Assembly: GCA_015060555.1 (NCBI GenBank)
Contig: SUYG01000054.1
Location: 7,021 to 71,020, forward strand
Origin: Physcousia sp015060555
GTDB taxonomy: Bacteria > Bacteroidota > Bacteroidia > Bacteroidales > Bacteroidaceae
Direction: 5' to 3'
Length of the DNA stretch: 64,000 bases
Shown piece after piece: positions 26,301 to 34,534 of the stretch. The notes below the pieces were generated by a model that did no database searches, was not told the origin of the DNA, and worked only from the letters and a program-made list of their open reading frames with translations. Position 1 is the first letter of the stretch. The number at the start of each line of letters is the position of its first letter. Position numbers and translations under genes: made by a program.

Positions 26301-28091
26301 CGTCAGCACAGGCTGTGGCAGACGAACCATCTTGCAGTTCGAGGCATCGGGGGTGAGGATATTTGTGCCCACGGCTCCGATGTATTCGGTCAGCGACATC
26401 ACCAGCTCTTCGCGAATCGGGTCGATGGCGGGATTCGTCACCTGGGCGAACTGCTGACGGAAGTAGTTGAAGAGAATCTGCGGACGGTCGCTGATGACGG
26501 CCAGCGGCGTGTCGTTGCCCATGGCTGCCACGGGCTCCTGTCCTGCCGTGGCCATCGGGATAATGGTCTTGTCGATGTCCTCCTGACCGAAGCCGAAGCA
26601 GGTGAGCTTGCGTTCCAGATTGGGCACACTGTTTTCCACATGACGACCGCTCTTCAGTTTCTCCAACTGGATACGGTTCGTTGAGAGCCATTCACGATAG
26701 GGATGCGCCTTCGCCAGTTGTTCCTTGATTTCGCCGTCGTAGTAGATCTTGCCCTCCTGCGTGTCAATGAGCAAGATCTTACCCGGCTGCAAACGGCCTT
26801 TGCTCACCACATCGCTGGGGTCGAAGTCCATCACGCCGACCTCCGAGGCCACGACAATCATTCCATTCTTGGTGATTGTGTAGCGGCTGGGACGCAAGCC
26901 GTTGCGGTCGAGCATCCCGCCTGCATAGCGACCATCTGAGAACAGCAATGCTGCGGGGCCGTCCCAAGGCTCCATCAATATAGAGTGATATTCGTAGAAC
27001 GCCTTCAAATCCTCGCTGATGGGGTTCTTGTCGTTGAAGCTCTCGGGCACCAGAATGGCCATCGCCTGTGGCAACGAGAGACCGCTCATCATCAGGAACT
27101 CAAAGACATTGTCGAGCGAAGCAGAGTCGCTCATATTCGGCTGAACAATCGGTGACATATCGGCCCCCCATGTGGTGGCCTCCCATGTGGCCCCCCCTGT
27201 AGTGGCCCCCCCTACTGCCCCCGAGGGGGCTTCATTTGTTTTGCCTCCTAACAATACACTCTCGCGTGCTTTCATCCATCCGCGATTACCACGAATGGTG
27301 TTGATCTCGCCATTGTGTGCCAGCAAGCGGAAAGGCTGCGCCAACTTCCACTTCGGGAAGGTATTGGTAGAGAATCGAGAATGCACGAGGGCAAGTCCGC
27401 TCGTAAAGTAAGGGCTTGACAGGTCGGGGAAATAGCGGCGCAGTTGTCCTGAAGTAAGCATACCCTTATAGATGATGTTCTTTGAAGAAAGGGAGCAGAT
27501 GTAAAAATCGTGGTCGCCAATCCTCCGTTCAATCCTCTTCCTTATTTTATATAATGTACGGTCAAGCTCCGACACATCTCCCTTAAAGCTCCCCTCGCCC
27601 TTTGGAGAGGGGCTGGGGGTGAGGTCGGGGTTAGGGGAGGGTCTGCCGTTGGTGGGTCCCCTCCTTACAAACACCTGTTTTATCTCCGGCTCCACCTCTC
27701 TTGCTCCAATTCCCAACACCTCCGGGCATGTCGGCACAGTCCTGACATGCATCAGCTGCAGCCCTTCGCGTTCAATCTCCTCGATCATCACGCTCAGGAT
27801 CTGCTCCTGTGCCTTTTTATCCTTCGGCAGGAACACCAAGCCTGTTCCGTATGTGCCCTTCTCCGGCACAGGAATCCCCTGCAACAGAATAAACTCATGC
27901 GGAATCTGCACCATAATGCCGGCACCGTCGCCGGTCTTGTCGCGCGTCTCGGCTCCGCGGTGCTCCATGTTCTCAAGCACCTTCAGCGCGTTATCTACCA
28001 ACTCGTGGCTCTTACCACCGTGGATGTTCACAATCATGGCCACACCGCAGGCATCGTGCTCATAAGCCTCTTGATATAATCCCTTGTTCAT
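23373..28091 (-). CDS. gltB: glutamate synthase large subunit
   Basis: Converts glutamine and 2-oxoglutarate to two glutamates. The glutaminase nucleophile is the Cys in EHDACGVAMIVN, about residue 15, so a short propeptide must be removed. The FMN/synthase domain has TGEGGEDNARY and SGAEGGTGASPASSMR, and the 3Fe-4S ligands are CVMMRKCNTNTC. The C-terminal beta-helix has GNTGLYGATSGELYVNGQVGER. The 1572-residue length is inflated by four in-frame GC-rich insertions at about residues 143-167, 282-310, 665-678 and 903-917. All leave the flanking conserved blocks intact. It follows dapL by 24 bases. Confidence 0.95.
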   Translation of the reverse strand: MNKGLYQEAYEHDACGVAMIVNIHGGKSHELVDNALKVLENMEHRGAETRDKTGDGAGIMVQIPHEFILLQGIPVPEKGTYGTGLVFLPKDKKAQEQILSVMIEEIEREGLQLMHVRTVPTCPEVLGIGAREVEPEIKQVFVRRGPTNGRPSPNPDLTPSPSPKGEGSFKGDVSELDRTLYKIRKRIERRIGDHDFYICSLSSKNIIYKGMLTSGQLRRYFPDLSSPYFTSGLALVHSRFSTNTFPKWKLAQPFRLLAHNGEINTIRGNRGWMKARESVLLGGKTNEAPSGAVGGATTGGATWEATTWGADMSPIVQPNMSDSASLDNVFEFLMMSGLSLPQAMAILVPESFNDKNPISEDLKAFYEYHSILMEPWDGPAALLFSDGRYAGGMLDRNGLRPSRYTITKNGMIVVASEVGVMDFDPSDVVSKGRLQPGKILLIDTQEGKIYYDGEIKEQLAKAHPYREWLSTNRIQLEKLKSGRHVENSVPNLERKLTCFGFGQEDIDKTIIPMATAGQEPVAAMGNDTPLAVISDRPQILFNYFRQQFAQVTNPAIDPIREELVMSLTEYIGAVGTNILTPDASNCKMVRLPQPVLTNTQLDILCNIRYKGFRTKKLSMVVAPPSVPERATLDNAGEALRVALDKLCKDAEASVDEGVNYIILTDKTIDAPSGAVEGAAGETWFFIPSLLAVSAVHHYLISVGKRVQTALIVESGEIREVMHAALLLGYGASAICPYMTFAVLDDLVKKHKIQEEYATAEANYIKAVDKGLKKIMSKMGISTIRSYRGAKIFESIGLGEDLLRRYFGTEVSTVGGIGLKEIARDAIRLYEEAFKPAEINEFLPNNGQFSWRKDGILHAWNPETIAKLQIATRTGSYEKFKEWTKTVDEKDSPIFLRDYLTFKKVSTPLASGRGAGGEASPIPLDEVEPVESIVRHFVTGAMSFGALSIEAHEALALAMNKLGTRSNTGEGGEDNARYHADVDGVSLSSKTKQIASGRFGVTAEYLVNAEEIQIKVAQGAKPGEGGQLPGFKVNDIIAKTRNAIPGISLISPPPHHDIYSIEDLAQLIFDLKNINPTAAVSVKLVAESGVGTIAAGVAKAKADLIVISGAEGGTGASPASSMRFAGISPEIGLAETQQTLVKNGLRNQVRLQTDGQLKTAKDVIVMAMLGADEFSFGTLPLIVLGCVMMRKCNTNTCPVGVATQDERLRARFMGRAEYVVNYFTFLAQQVREYLAEIGVRHLKDIIGRTDLLDVCALDGSAVEKWATIDFSRLLHQPATDVPLYWDRSEFTKVSGVKDEEIIKAAQKAIDAQEEVNLDYAIKNTDRAVSTMLSGVIAKKYGEAGLPDGTINIKFKGSAGQSFGAFAVHGLNLKLEGECNDYFGKGLSGGRISILPPARISADFRAEENIIAGNTGLYGATSGELYVNGQVGERFGVRNSGAIAVIEGAGDHCCEYMTGGRVVVLGKTGRNFAAGMSGGLAYVYDPDHTFDYFCNMDMVELSLVEDGISRKELLELIRQHYLHTGSALAGRMLDDWHRYIEDFIQVTPIEYKRVLQEEQMARLREKIAGVQRDY
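25339..25380. repeat. GC-rich element 1 in gltB
   Basis: gcctcacccccagcccctct followed by cccagaggcgagggga, the same subfamily as the cobU and carA elements. Translated on the minus strand as STPLASGRGAGGEAS. Confidence 0.88.
26057..26096. repeat. GC-rich element 2 in gltB
   Basis: Contains ggccccctctacggccccc and gaggggg, the gccccctacggcccccgag subfamily. Translated as DAPSGAVEGAAG. Confidence 0.85.
27161..27245. repeat. GC-rich element 3 in gltB
   Basis: Three repeats of a gtggcc(t)cccc motif lead into ctactgcccccgagggggc and ttcatttgttttg. Translated as KTNEAPSGAVGGATTGGATW. The peptide KTNEAPSGAVGGAT recurs in GltD. Confidence 0.9.
27590..27660. repeat. GC-rich element 4 in gltB
   Basis: Reverse complement of the cctcacccccagcccctctc subfamily, joined to further gggagggtctgccg sequence. 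Translated as NPDLTPSPSPKGEGS, close to the LTPDPSPKGEGS peptide in CobU. Confidence 0.9.
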
Positions 28092-28126
28092 TTGACTATT
28101 TGACGATTTACAATTTTACAATTTAT
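28092..28126. repeat. AT-rich tract between dapL and gltB
   Basis: tttgacgatttacaatttta units, the reverse-complement form of the cgtaaaatcgt leader repeats. Confidence 0.6.
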
Positions 28127-29327
28127 CATTGATTCGGCGAAGTGCCTTTTCCGTATTCTCATGTGTGCCGAATGCCGTCAGCCGTACAAACCCTTCTCCA
28201 CATTCTCCGAATCCTGCACCCGGCGTGCACACCACATGGGCAGAACGAAGCATCCAATCGAAAAACTCCCAACTACTCCACTCAACTCCTACCCACAAAT
28301 ACGGCGCATCAACACCGCCATAGACCGTGAAACCCATGTCCGTGAGCGCCTTGCGCATCAGGCGTGCATTCTCCATGTAGTAGGCGATGGTGGCCTTCAC
28401 CTGCGTCTTGCCCTCGGGCGTGTAGATGGCCTCGGCTGCACGCTGACTGAGGTAGCTCGTGCCGTTGAACTTGGTCGATTGGCGACGGTTCCAAAGAGCA
28501 TTAAGCCCCCCTCTTATCCCCCCAAGGGGGGAAGAACCCTTTTCCACGGAAGGAGCGGCGAGCAGGGCTTTTGGCACCACCGTATATCCACAACGCACAC
28601 CCGTGAAGCCTGCCGTCTTGGAATAGCTGTGGAACTCCACCGCACACTGCTTGGCACCAGGTATCTCATAAATGCTGTGTGGCACATCCTCACTCTGGAT
28701 GTAGGCCTCGTAGGCGGCATCGTAGAAAATAAGAACATTCTCGCGAATGGCATAATCCACCCACACCTTCAGCTGTTCTCTGTTGAGCGTCGTGCCTGTC
28801 GGGTTGTTGGGATAGCAGAGATAGATGACATCCACGTGCTCGCTTGGCAGCTCCGGCACAAAGCCGTTCTCTGCCGTGCAGGGCAGCTTTACGATACGGC
28901 GACCCGCCATCACATTAGAATCCACATACACGGGATAGACGGGATCGGTGACGGCTACCACGCAGTCCTCTGCCAGCAGCTCTTGAAAATTACCTGTGTC
29001 ACTCTTAGCTCCGTCGCTGACGAACACCTCGTCTGCCTCAATGTCGATGCCTCGGGCGCGGAAATCGTGGGTCACAATGGCTTCACGCAAGAAGTCGTAA
29101 CCGCGTTCAGGACCATAACCACGGAACGTCGTTGACGTAGCCATCTCGTCGGCCGCCTTGTGCAAAGCCTCGATAACAGAGGGAGCCAGCGGCTGCGTCA
29201 CATCGCCTATGCCCAGCGAGATGACATCTGCATCGGGTGTCTGCATCTTGAACGCCTTCACCTTCTTGGCAATGTCTGCAAACAGATAATTGCTCGCCAG
29301 ATTCAAATAATTCTCGTTTATTTTCAT
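28116..29327 (-). CDS. dapL: LL-diaminopimelate aminotransferase
   Basis: PLP enzyme converting tetrahydrodipicolinate directly to LL-diaminopimelate, the short lysine/peptidoglycan route used by many Bacteroidetes. The start at 29327 (MKINENYLNLASNYLF) matches the family N-terminus; an upstream start five codons earlier overlaps dapF. Motifs: ISLGIGDVTQPLAPSV, VSDGAKSDTGNFQELL, CYPNNPTGTTLNREQL, and the PLP lysine in HSYSKTAGFTGVRCGY. In place of the usual residues before LWNRRQSTKFNG there is an element-derived segment, SVEKGSSPLGGIRGGLNA. Next to dapF, the following step of the pathway. Confidence 0.95.
   Translation of the reverse strand: MKINENYLNLASNYLFADIAKKVKAFKMQTPDADVISLGIGDVTQPLAPSVIEALHKAADEMATSTTFRGYGPERGYDFLREAIVTHDFRARGIDIEADEVFVSDGAKSDTGNFQELLAEDCVVAVTDPVYPVYVDSNVMAGRRIVKLPCTAENGFVPELPSEHVDVIYLCYPNNPTGTTLNREQLKVWVDYAIRENVLIFYDAAYEAYIQSEDVPHSIYEIPGAKQCAVEFHSYSKTAGFTGVRCGYTVVPKALLAAPSVEKGSSPLGGIRGGLNALWNRRQSTKFNGTSYLSQRAAEAIYTPEGKTQVKATIAYYMENARLMRKALTDMGFTVYGGVDAPYLWVGVEWSSWEFFDWMLRSAHVVCTPGAGFGECGEGFVRLTAFGTHENTEKALRRINDKL
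28505..28545. repeat. GC-rich element in dapL
   Basis: ccccctcttatccccccaag followed by gggggaag. It nearly matches 38582-38611 in carA (ccccctctcatccccccaag), so the two genes share an element subtype. Confidence 0.85.
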
Positions 29328-29338
29328 TGTCTTTATTA

Positions 29339-30229
29339 TCATTTATCATTCGTCATTGACCTTCGGTCGAGCCTGCTCACGTCCCCTTCGAACACGAACT
29401 CTGCCGGACCCGCCATATAGACGTGTCCGTCGGTTTCACGCCATTCAATCTCCAACACACCACCATCCATGATGATGCGGCTCGCACGTCCGGCACGTCC
29501 CGTCTTGCAGGCTGCCACCGCCGTGGCACAGGCACCTGTTCCGCAAGCCTGGGTGATACCACTGCCGCGTTCCCAAACGCGCACTCGAATGCCGTCAGGA
29601 CGCATTTCGGCAAATTCGATGTTGCAGCGTTCAGGAAACGCGGGATGGTACTCAAGAATTGCTCCTTCGCGGGCAACGTCAATCGCGTCCACGTTGTCCA
29701 CGAAGATAACATAGTGTGGGTTACCCATAGAAACGAAAGAAGAACCTCCCACGACCCCTCCTGACAAGGAGGAGAGAGCCTGCGAGTTGGTAGCCATCGC
29801 AGCAGGGTTGAATTGCTTTTCGTTTTCAAAGACGGGCTCTCCCATATCTACCGTCACGCTCTCCACAATGCCCTCCCTCACCAGAAGGTCAAGCACCTTG
29901 ATGCCTGAAAGCGTAAGGAGTTTGATTTGTGTTTGTGTTGTCAGTCCCTTCTCATATACATATTTCCCGATGCAGCGGCTGGCATTGCCGCACATCATGG
30001 CCTCCGAGCCGTCGGCATTGAAGATGCGCATCGTGAAATCTGCCTCAGAAATTGGACTTCTTCCGATGAGCACGAGACCATCAGACCCTATCCCTTTGTG
30101 GCGATCGCTCCATTCACGTGCTGCTGCAACCGGATCCCCTATATTATATAATAAGGTGTCAACGTAGATGTAATCGTTGCCGGCTCCATGCATTTTTGTG
30201 AAGTGAATATGATCTGTCGTTTTGCTCAT
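29339..30229 (-). CDS. dapF: diaminopimelate epimerase
   Basis: Interconverts LL- and meso-diaminopimelate. The start at 30229 (MSKTTDHIHFTKMHGAGNDY) fits the family; the frame extends further upstream without homology. The two catalytic cysteines are in MCGNASRCIGKYVYE and ACGTGACATAVAA. At 296 residues it is longer than usual, explained by an in-frame insertion (SQALSSLSGGVVGGSS, about residues 149-163) immediately before the conserved VSMGNPHYVIFVD. First gene of the five-gene leftward operon and divergent from glnK. Confidence 0.94.
   Translation of the reverse strand: MSKTTDHIHFTKMHGAGNDYIYVDTLLYNIGDPVAAAREWSDRHKGIGSDGLVLIGRSPISEADFTMRIFNADGSEAMMCGNASRCIGKYVYEKGLTTQTQIKLLTLSGIKVLDLLVREGIVESVTVDMGEPVFENEKQFNPAAMATNSQALSSLSGGVVGGSSFVSMGNPHYVIFVDNVDAIDVAREGAILEYHPAFPERCNIEFAEMRPDGIRVRVWERGSGITQACGTGACATAVAACKTGRAGRASRIIMDGGVLEIEWRETDGHVYMAGPAEFVFEGDVSRLDRRSMTNDK
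29741..29782. repeat. GC-rich element in dapF
   Basis: agaacctcccacgacccctc followed by ctgacaaggaggagag; small hairpin cctcctgacaaggagg. Less regular than most copies. Confidence 0.75.
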
Positions 30230-30268
30230 AAAACAACCCTTTGTTTGCCAATTTGTTTGATTTTTGTG

Positions 30269-30276
30269 CAAAGTAA
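30269..30276 (-). promoter_or_regulatory. possible promoter of dapF-dapL-gltBD-glnN
   Basis: On the minus strand TTACTTTG followed by C, one mismatch to TAnnTTTG, 40 bases before the dapF start. It is the best candidate in the divergent intergenic region. Confidence 0.35.
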
Positions 30277-30414
30277 GAATATTCTGTTTGTATAACAACG
30301 TTTTTCTATACAAAATCACCACTAAAGTAGTGTTTTAATTGACAAATATCAATAAACACTCTGTGGAAATGTGTAATATGGTACATTATTTGCTATTTTA
30401 ATTTCAAAATGTCG

Positions 30415-30422
30415 TACCTTTG
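30415..30422 (+). promoter_or_regulatory. promoter of glnK-amtB
   Basis: TACCTTTG followed by GCAGCG is a full match to the -7 consensus. A TTTG at 30389-30392 lies 22 bases upstream as a candidate -33 box. The leader to glnK is about 50 bases. Confidence 0.7.
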
Positions 30423-30480
30423 CAGCGAAAACATTGCAATGTGTAAGAAATAGGACGCTCAGTAATTAAATGTTTAAGGT

Positions 30481-30828
30481 ATGAAAAAGATTGAAGCGAT
30501 TATTCGGAAAACAAAATTCGAAGATGTCAAGGAAGCATTGCTCTCATCGGACATCGACTGGTTCGAGTACCACGACGTACACGGAATCGGACAGAGCCGA
30601 CAGGAACGTATTTACCGTGGCGTCCAGTATTCAACGGACGTCATCGAGCGCGTAGCAGTGACCATCGTGTGTCGCGAACAGTTTGTCGAGCCCACCGTGA
30701 AGGTAATCATCGACACGGCACATACAGGTGAGGTCGGCGACGGCCGCATCTTCGTAAGTGAGATGATTGACACCTGGAGCATCAGAACAGGCGAGCACGG
30801 CGACACGGTTTTGAGAGATAAGAAATAA
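30481..30828 (+). CDS. glnK: PII nitrogen-regulatory protein
   Basis: Small trimeric signalling protein that senses 2-oxoglutarate and ATP/ADP and gates ammonium uptake. MKKIEAIIRKTKFEDVKEAL is the standard N-terminus; IYRGVQYSTD is the T-loop with the tyrosine equivalent to Tyr51 (here residue 50); AHTGEVGDGRIFVSE and SIRTGE are the later nucleotide-binding segments. Compared with E. coli GlnK the T-loop is slightly shorter, and the position equivalent to Lys85 is Glu and to Arg101 is Ser. Similar changes may be normal in Bacteroidetes. Next to amtB, its usual partner. Confidence 0.93.
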   Translation: MKKIEAIIRKTKFEDVKEALLSSDIDWFEYHDVHGIGQSRQERIYRGVQYSTDVIERVAVTIVCREQFVEPTVKVIIDTAHTGEVGDGRIFVSEMIDTWSIRTGEHGDTVLRDKK

Positions 30829-30863
30829 AAGGATAACAACGCAACACATTATTATATATAATT

Positions 30864-32117
30864 ATGAACGACATTGCACTTTCTATAGATACTGTATGGA
30901 TGCTGTTGGCAGCCATGTTGGTGTTTTTCATGCAACCCGGCTTTGCGCTGTGCGAGGCAGGCTTCACACGCGGAAAGAACACCGTCAACATTCTCTTTAA
31001 GAACTTCGTTGATTTCATGTTCGGTTCGCTGCTGTTCTGGTTCGTGGGCTTCGGCTTCATGTTCGGCTCAGACGGTGCCGGCTTCATCGGCGCGCCCAAC
31101 TGGGGCGACCTCAGCTTCTACAAAGGCGAGCTGCCCGTGGAGGGATTCCTGATTTTCGAGACGGTCTTCTGCGCCACCTCAGCCACCATCGTCAGCGGCG
31201 CCATGGCAGAGCGCACAAAGTTCTCGATGTACGTGATTTACAGCGCGATGATCTCGCTGCTCATCTACCCCATCGAGGGTCACTGGACATGGGGTGGCGG
31301 TTGGCTCTGCAACGATGCTGCCGACAGCTTCATGATGCAGACCTTCGGCGACGTATTTCACGACTTCGCAGGTTCTGCCATCGTACATAGCGTGGGCGGC
31401 GTGCTGGCTCTCATCGGTGCCATCGCCCTCGGTGCCCGTCGCGGCAAGTACGGCAAGGACGGCAAGAGCCGCGCTATTCCTGGTCATTCCCTGACGCTGG
31501 CAGCCCTTGGTGTTTTCATCCTGTGGATGGGCTGGTTCGGCTTCAACCCCGGTTCTCAGCTTGCCGCCTCCGGTGAGGTCAACCGCATCGCCATCAGCCA
31601 CGTATTCCTAACCACGAACCTCGCAGCTGCAGCAGGTGGTGTTGCCACCATGTTCCTCACATGGCTGAAGTACAAGAAACCATCGTTCTCCTTGACGCTC
31701 AACGGCGTACTCGCAGGCCTCGTGGGTATCACAGCGGGGTGCGACCTTGTGTCACCCGTGGGCGCAGTCATCATCGGCCTTGTCTGCGGCACTGTGTTAG
31801 TCTTCAGCATTGAGTTCATCGACCACAAACTTCACATCGATGATCCTGTCGGTGCCTCCAGCGTTCACGGTGTCTGCGGCATCCTCGGCACGCTGATGAC
31901 AGGCCTGCTATCTGTTAGCAACGGAGCCTTTTACGGTCATGGTTGGGGCTTCTTCGGAGCTGAAGCATTCGGCATCCTCGTCATCGACCTCTGGGCTGCT
32001 GCCTGCGGTTTCATCCTGTTCTATGCCATCAAGAAACTGCATGGTCTTCGCGTTCCCGCCCGCATCGAGGACGAAGGACTTGACGTGTACGAACACGGAG
32101 AGCTGTGCTATAACTAA
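30864..32117 (+). CDS. amtB: ammonium transporter
   Basis: Inner-membrane ammonium channel of the Amt/Rh family: 417 residues, about eleven helices. Signatures: FMQPGFALCEAGFTRGKN, FCATSATIVSGAMAERTKF, DFAGSAIVHSVGGVLALIGA and DDPVGASSVHGVCGILGT, the last two containing the pore-lining His pair. It starts directly with the first helix, without a clear cleaved signal peptide. It lies 35 bases after glnK, so the two are almost certainly co-transcribed. Confidence 0.95.
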   Translation: MNDIALSIDTVWMLLAAMLVFFMQPGFALCEAGFTRGKNTVNILFKNFVDFMFGSLLFWFVGFGFMFGSDGAGFIGAPNWGDLSFYKGELPVEGFLIFETVFCATSATIVSGAMAERTKFSMYVIYSAMISLLIYPIEGHWTWGGGWLCNDAADSFMMQTFGDVFHDFAGSAIVHSVGGVLALIGAIALGARRGKYGKDGKSRAIPGHSLTLAALGVFILWMGWFGFNPGSQLAASGEVNRIAISHVFLTTNLAAAAGGVATMFLTWLKYKKPSFSLTLNGVLAGLVGITAGCDLVSPVGAVIIGLVCGTVLVFSIEFIDHKLHIDDPVGASSVHGVCGILGTLMTGLLSVSNGAFYGHGWGFFGAEAFGILVIDLWAAACGFILFYAIKKLHGLRVPARIEDEGLDVYEHGELCYN

Positions 32118-32150
32118 AATATTTCTACCATAAATAAAATTTTATTCAAT

Positions 32151-32888
32151 ATGAACACAAAACACTTTATATATATTTTCTCCTTGTTGTCGATTCTGTC
32201 TATGCCGCTATCGGCACAGGATACCACTCCCCTCCCAGAAAAGGAGGTGTCAAAGAAGAGTCCGGTCTCTGCCATCCTCGCTATAGACCTCGTCAACCAA
32301 TATATCTGGCGTGGTCAGGATCTTGGCAACGTCAGTGTGCAACCCACTCTCGGCATAGAATGGAAGGGATTGAGCCTCAGCGCATGGGGCAACGTTGGCA
32401 TCAGCAACTGGGCGGACACGAAGGAGCTTGACCTCACGCTCAGCTACACCTACAAGGGTTTCACGGTGGGCGTCACGGACTACTGGACTGACGGCAGCAA
32501 CTACTTCCATTACAAGAAAGATGAGACGAACCATATCTGGGAGGCCGGTATCGGCTACGACTTCGGTTTCCTCGCTGTCTCATGGTACACGAACTTCGCC
32601 GGCGCCGACGGTGTGAACGGTGATGGAAATCGCGCCTATAGCAGCTACTTCGAGCTCACGGCGCCGTTCCGTCTTGGCGGCCTCGAATGGGAAGGTACCA
32701 TCGGCATGGTACCCTGGAAGACGACCACCTATGACACCAACGGCTTCGCTGTCACCAATGTTAGCCTGAAAGCCACCAAGGACTTCGTCATCAAGGAGAA
32801 ATATCATCTTCCAGTGTTTGCGGGACTGACGGCAAACCCGAATTCCAAGAAATTCTATTTGCTCTGCGGCATATCATTCTCTCTATAA
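32151..32888 (+). CDS. outer membrane beta-barrel protein linked to amtB
   Basis: A 245-residue exported protein. Signal peptide MNTKHFIYIFSLLSILSMPLSA, then alternating aromatic and polar strands typical of a small beta-barrel (NQYIWRGQDLGNVSVQPTL, GLSLSAWGNVGISNW, FGFLAVSWYTNFAG), ending in FYLLCGISFSL with a C-terminal aromatic-rich strand. It sits 33 bases after amtB and 8 bases before pyrG. Passage of a nitrogen compound across the outer membrane is plausible but only an inference from context. A partial GC-rich repeat (cactcccctcccagaaaagg) is translated as TPLPEKEV just after the signal peptide. Confidence 0.7.
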   Translation: MNTKHFIYIFSLLSILSMPLSAQDTTPLPEKEVSKKSPVSAILAIDLVNQYIWRGQDLGNVSVQPTLGIEWKGLSLSAWGNVGISNWADTKELDLTLSYTYKGFTVGVTDYWTDGSNYFHYKKDETNHIWEAGIGYDFGFLAVSWYTNFAGADGVNGDGNRAYSSYFELTAPFRLGGLEWEGTIGMVPWKTTTYDTNGFAVTNVSLKATKDFVIKEKYHLPVFAGLTANPNSKKFYLLCGISFSL

Positions 32889-32896
32889 CTGCATAT

Positions 32897-34492
32897 ATGA
32901 ATACCAAGTACATCTTCGTCACGGGCGGCGTCGTTTCCTCGTTGGGAAAGGGCATCATCTCGGCCAGCATCGGAAAGTTGCTGCAGGCACGCGGCTACAA
33001 GGTCACCATCCAGAAGTTTGATCCTTACATCAACATCGACCCCGGGACGCTGAATCCCTATGAGCACGGCGAATGCTACGTGACTGAAGATGGCATGGAG
33101 ACCGACTTGGACCTCGGTCACTATGAGCGCTTCACGGGCATCCGAACCACACGTGACAACAGCATCACTACGGGGCGTATCTACAAAACGGTCATCGACC
33201 GCGAACGGCATGGCGACTACCTTGGCAAGACAATTCAAGTCGTGCCGCATATCACGGACGAGATCAAGAGGAGGATGTTGAGAGAGGGGGCCACTTTCGA
33301 TTTTGTCATCACCGAGGTCGGCGGCACGATTGGCGACATAGAGAGTGCGCCGTTCATGGAAGCTATACGTCAGCTAAGATGGGAACTGGGCAGAAATGCC
33401 GTGTGTGTGCACCTGACCTACGTGCCTTATCTGAAGGCAGCTGACGAGCTGAAGACAAAACCCACCCAGCACTCGGTGAAGGAACTGCAGAGCATGGGTA
33501 TCCAACCCGACATACTCGTTCTCCGTACAGAACGCCACCTTGACGACGCGATGCGCTTGAAGGTGGCCTCGTTCTGCAATGTCGATTTGGAGTGCGTGGT
33601 GCAGAGCGAGGATATGCCCAGTATCTATGAGGTGCCGGTGAACATGCAACGACAGGGCCTTGACGCCGCCATTTTGAGGAAAATAGCCATTCCGGTGGGT
33701 GAGACGCCAGCCATGAAACCGTGGCACGATTTTCTCGAGAAGCAGCGCCACGCGACGGAGGAGGTGCACATCGGTCTTGTGGGCAAGTACGACCTGCAGG
33801 ATGCTTACAAGAGTATTCGCGAGAGCTTGAATCTGGCGGGTATCTACAATGATGTCAAAACAAGGATTCATTTCGTCAACAGTCAGGACTTGACGACAGA
33901 AAACGTCGCCGCACAACTGAACGGCATGGCCGGCATTATCATCTGTCCGGGCTTCGGCCAGCGCGGAATTGAGGGCAAAATCATCGCTGCCGAATGCACA
34001 CGCACCCATGACATTCCTACGTTTGGCATCTGCTTAGGCATGCAAATGATGGTGATTGAGTTCGCGCGTAATGTGCTGGGATATAAAGATGCCAATAGTG
34101 CCGAGATGGACGAAAAGACGCCTCACAATGTCATCGACATGATGGAGGAGCAGAAGAGTATCACCCAGATGGGTGGCACCATGAGATTAGGTGCTTATGA
34201 GTGTCGGTTACAACCTGGAAGCAAAGTATATGAAGCATATACACTGTCTGGGGCTACTATCACTGAGCGCCACCGCCATCGCTATGAGTTCAACAATCAA
34301 TACCGCGACGAGTACGAAGCGGCTGGCATGAAATGCGTGGGCATCAACCCTGACGCGGATCTCGTGGAGATTGTGGAGATACCCGAGAAGCGCTGGTATA
34401 TCGGCACACAGTTCCATCCCGAATACTCCTCTACGGTGTTGCATCCGCATCCCCTGTTCATGTCATTCATCAAGGCATGCTTGATGTCGTAA
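32897..34492 (+). CDS. pyrG: CTP synthase
   Basis: Aminates UTP to CTP using glutamine. The synthase domain opens KYIFVTGGVVSSLGKGIISAS and contains PYINIDPGTLNPYEHGE and TEVGGTIGDIESAPFMEA. The glutaminase domain has CPGFGQRGIEGK, the nucleophile in FGICLGMQMMVIEFARN, and QFHPEYSS. The 531-residue length is normal, and notably no GC-rich element is inserted here. It is very close to the upstream membrane protein, suggesting read-through from the glnK promoter. The 42-base gap downstream is a cgtaata-rich tract. Confidence 0.95.
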   Translation: MNTKYIFVTGGVVSSLGKGIISASIGKLLQARGYKVTIQKFDPYINIDPGTLNPYEHGECYVTEDGMETDLDLGHYERFTGIRTTRDNSITTGRIYKTVIDRERHGDYLGKTIQVVPHITDEIKRRMLREGATFDFVITEVGGTIGDIESAPFMEAIRQLRWELGRNAVCVHLTYVPYLKAADELKTKPTQHSVKELQSMGIQPDILVLRTERHLDDAMRLKVASFCNVDLECVVQSEDMPSIYEVPVNMQRQGLDAAILRKIAIPVGETPAMKPWHDFLEKQRHATEEVHIGLVGKYDLQDAYKSIRESLNLAGIYNDVKTRIHFVNSQDLTTENVAAQLNGMAGIIICPGFGQRGIEGKIIAAECTRTHDIPTFGICLGMQMMVIEFARNVLGYKDANSAEMDEKTPHNVIDMMEEQKSITQMGGTMRLGAYECRLQPGSKVYEAYTLSGATITERHRHRYEFNNQYRDEYEAAGMKCVGINPDADLVEIVEIPEKRWYIGTQFHPEYSSTVLHPHPLFMSFIKACLMS

Positions 34493-34534
34493 TGTCGTAA
34501 TATCGTAATAACGTTATAACGTAATAACGCAAAA

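Noticed and set aside
34492..34534. cgtaata tract before the purF-like gene as a promoter
   Set aside because: No TAnnTTTG box; it looks like a short relative of the AT-rich leader repeats.
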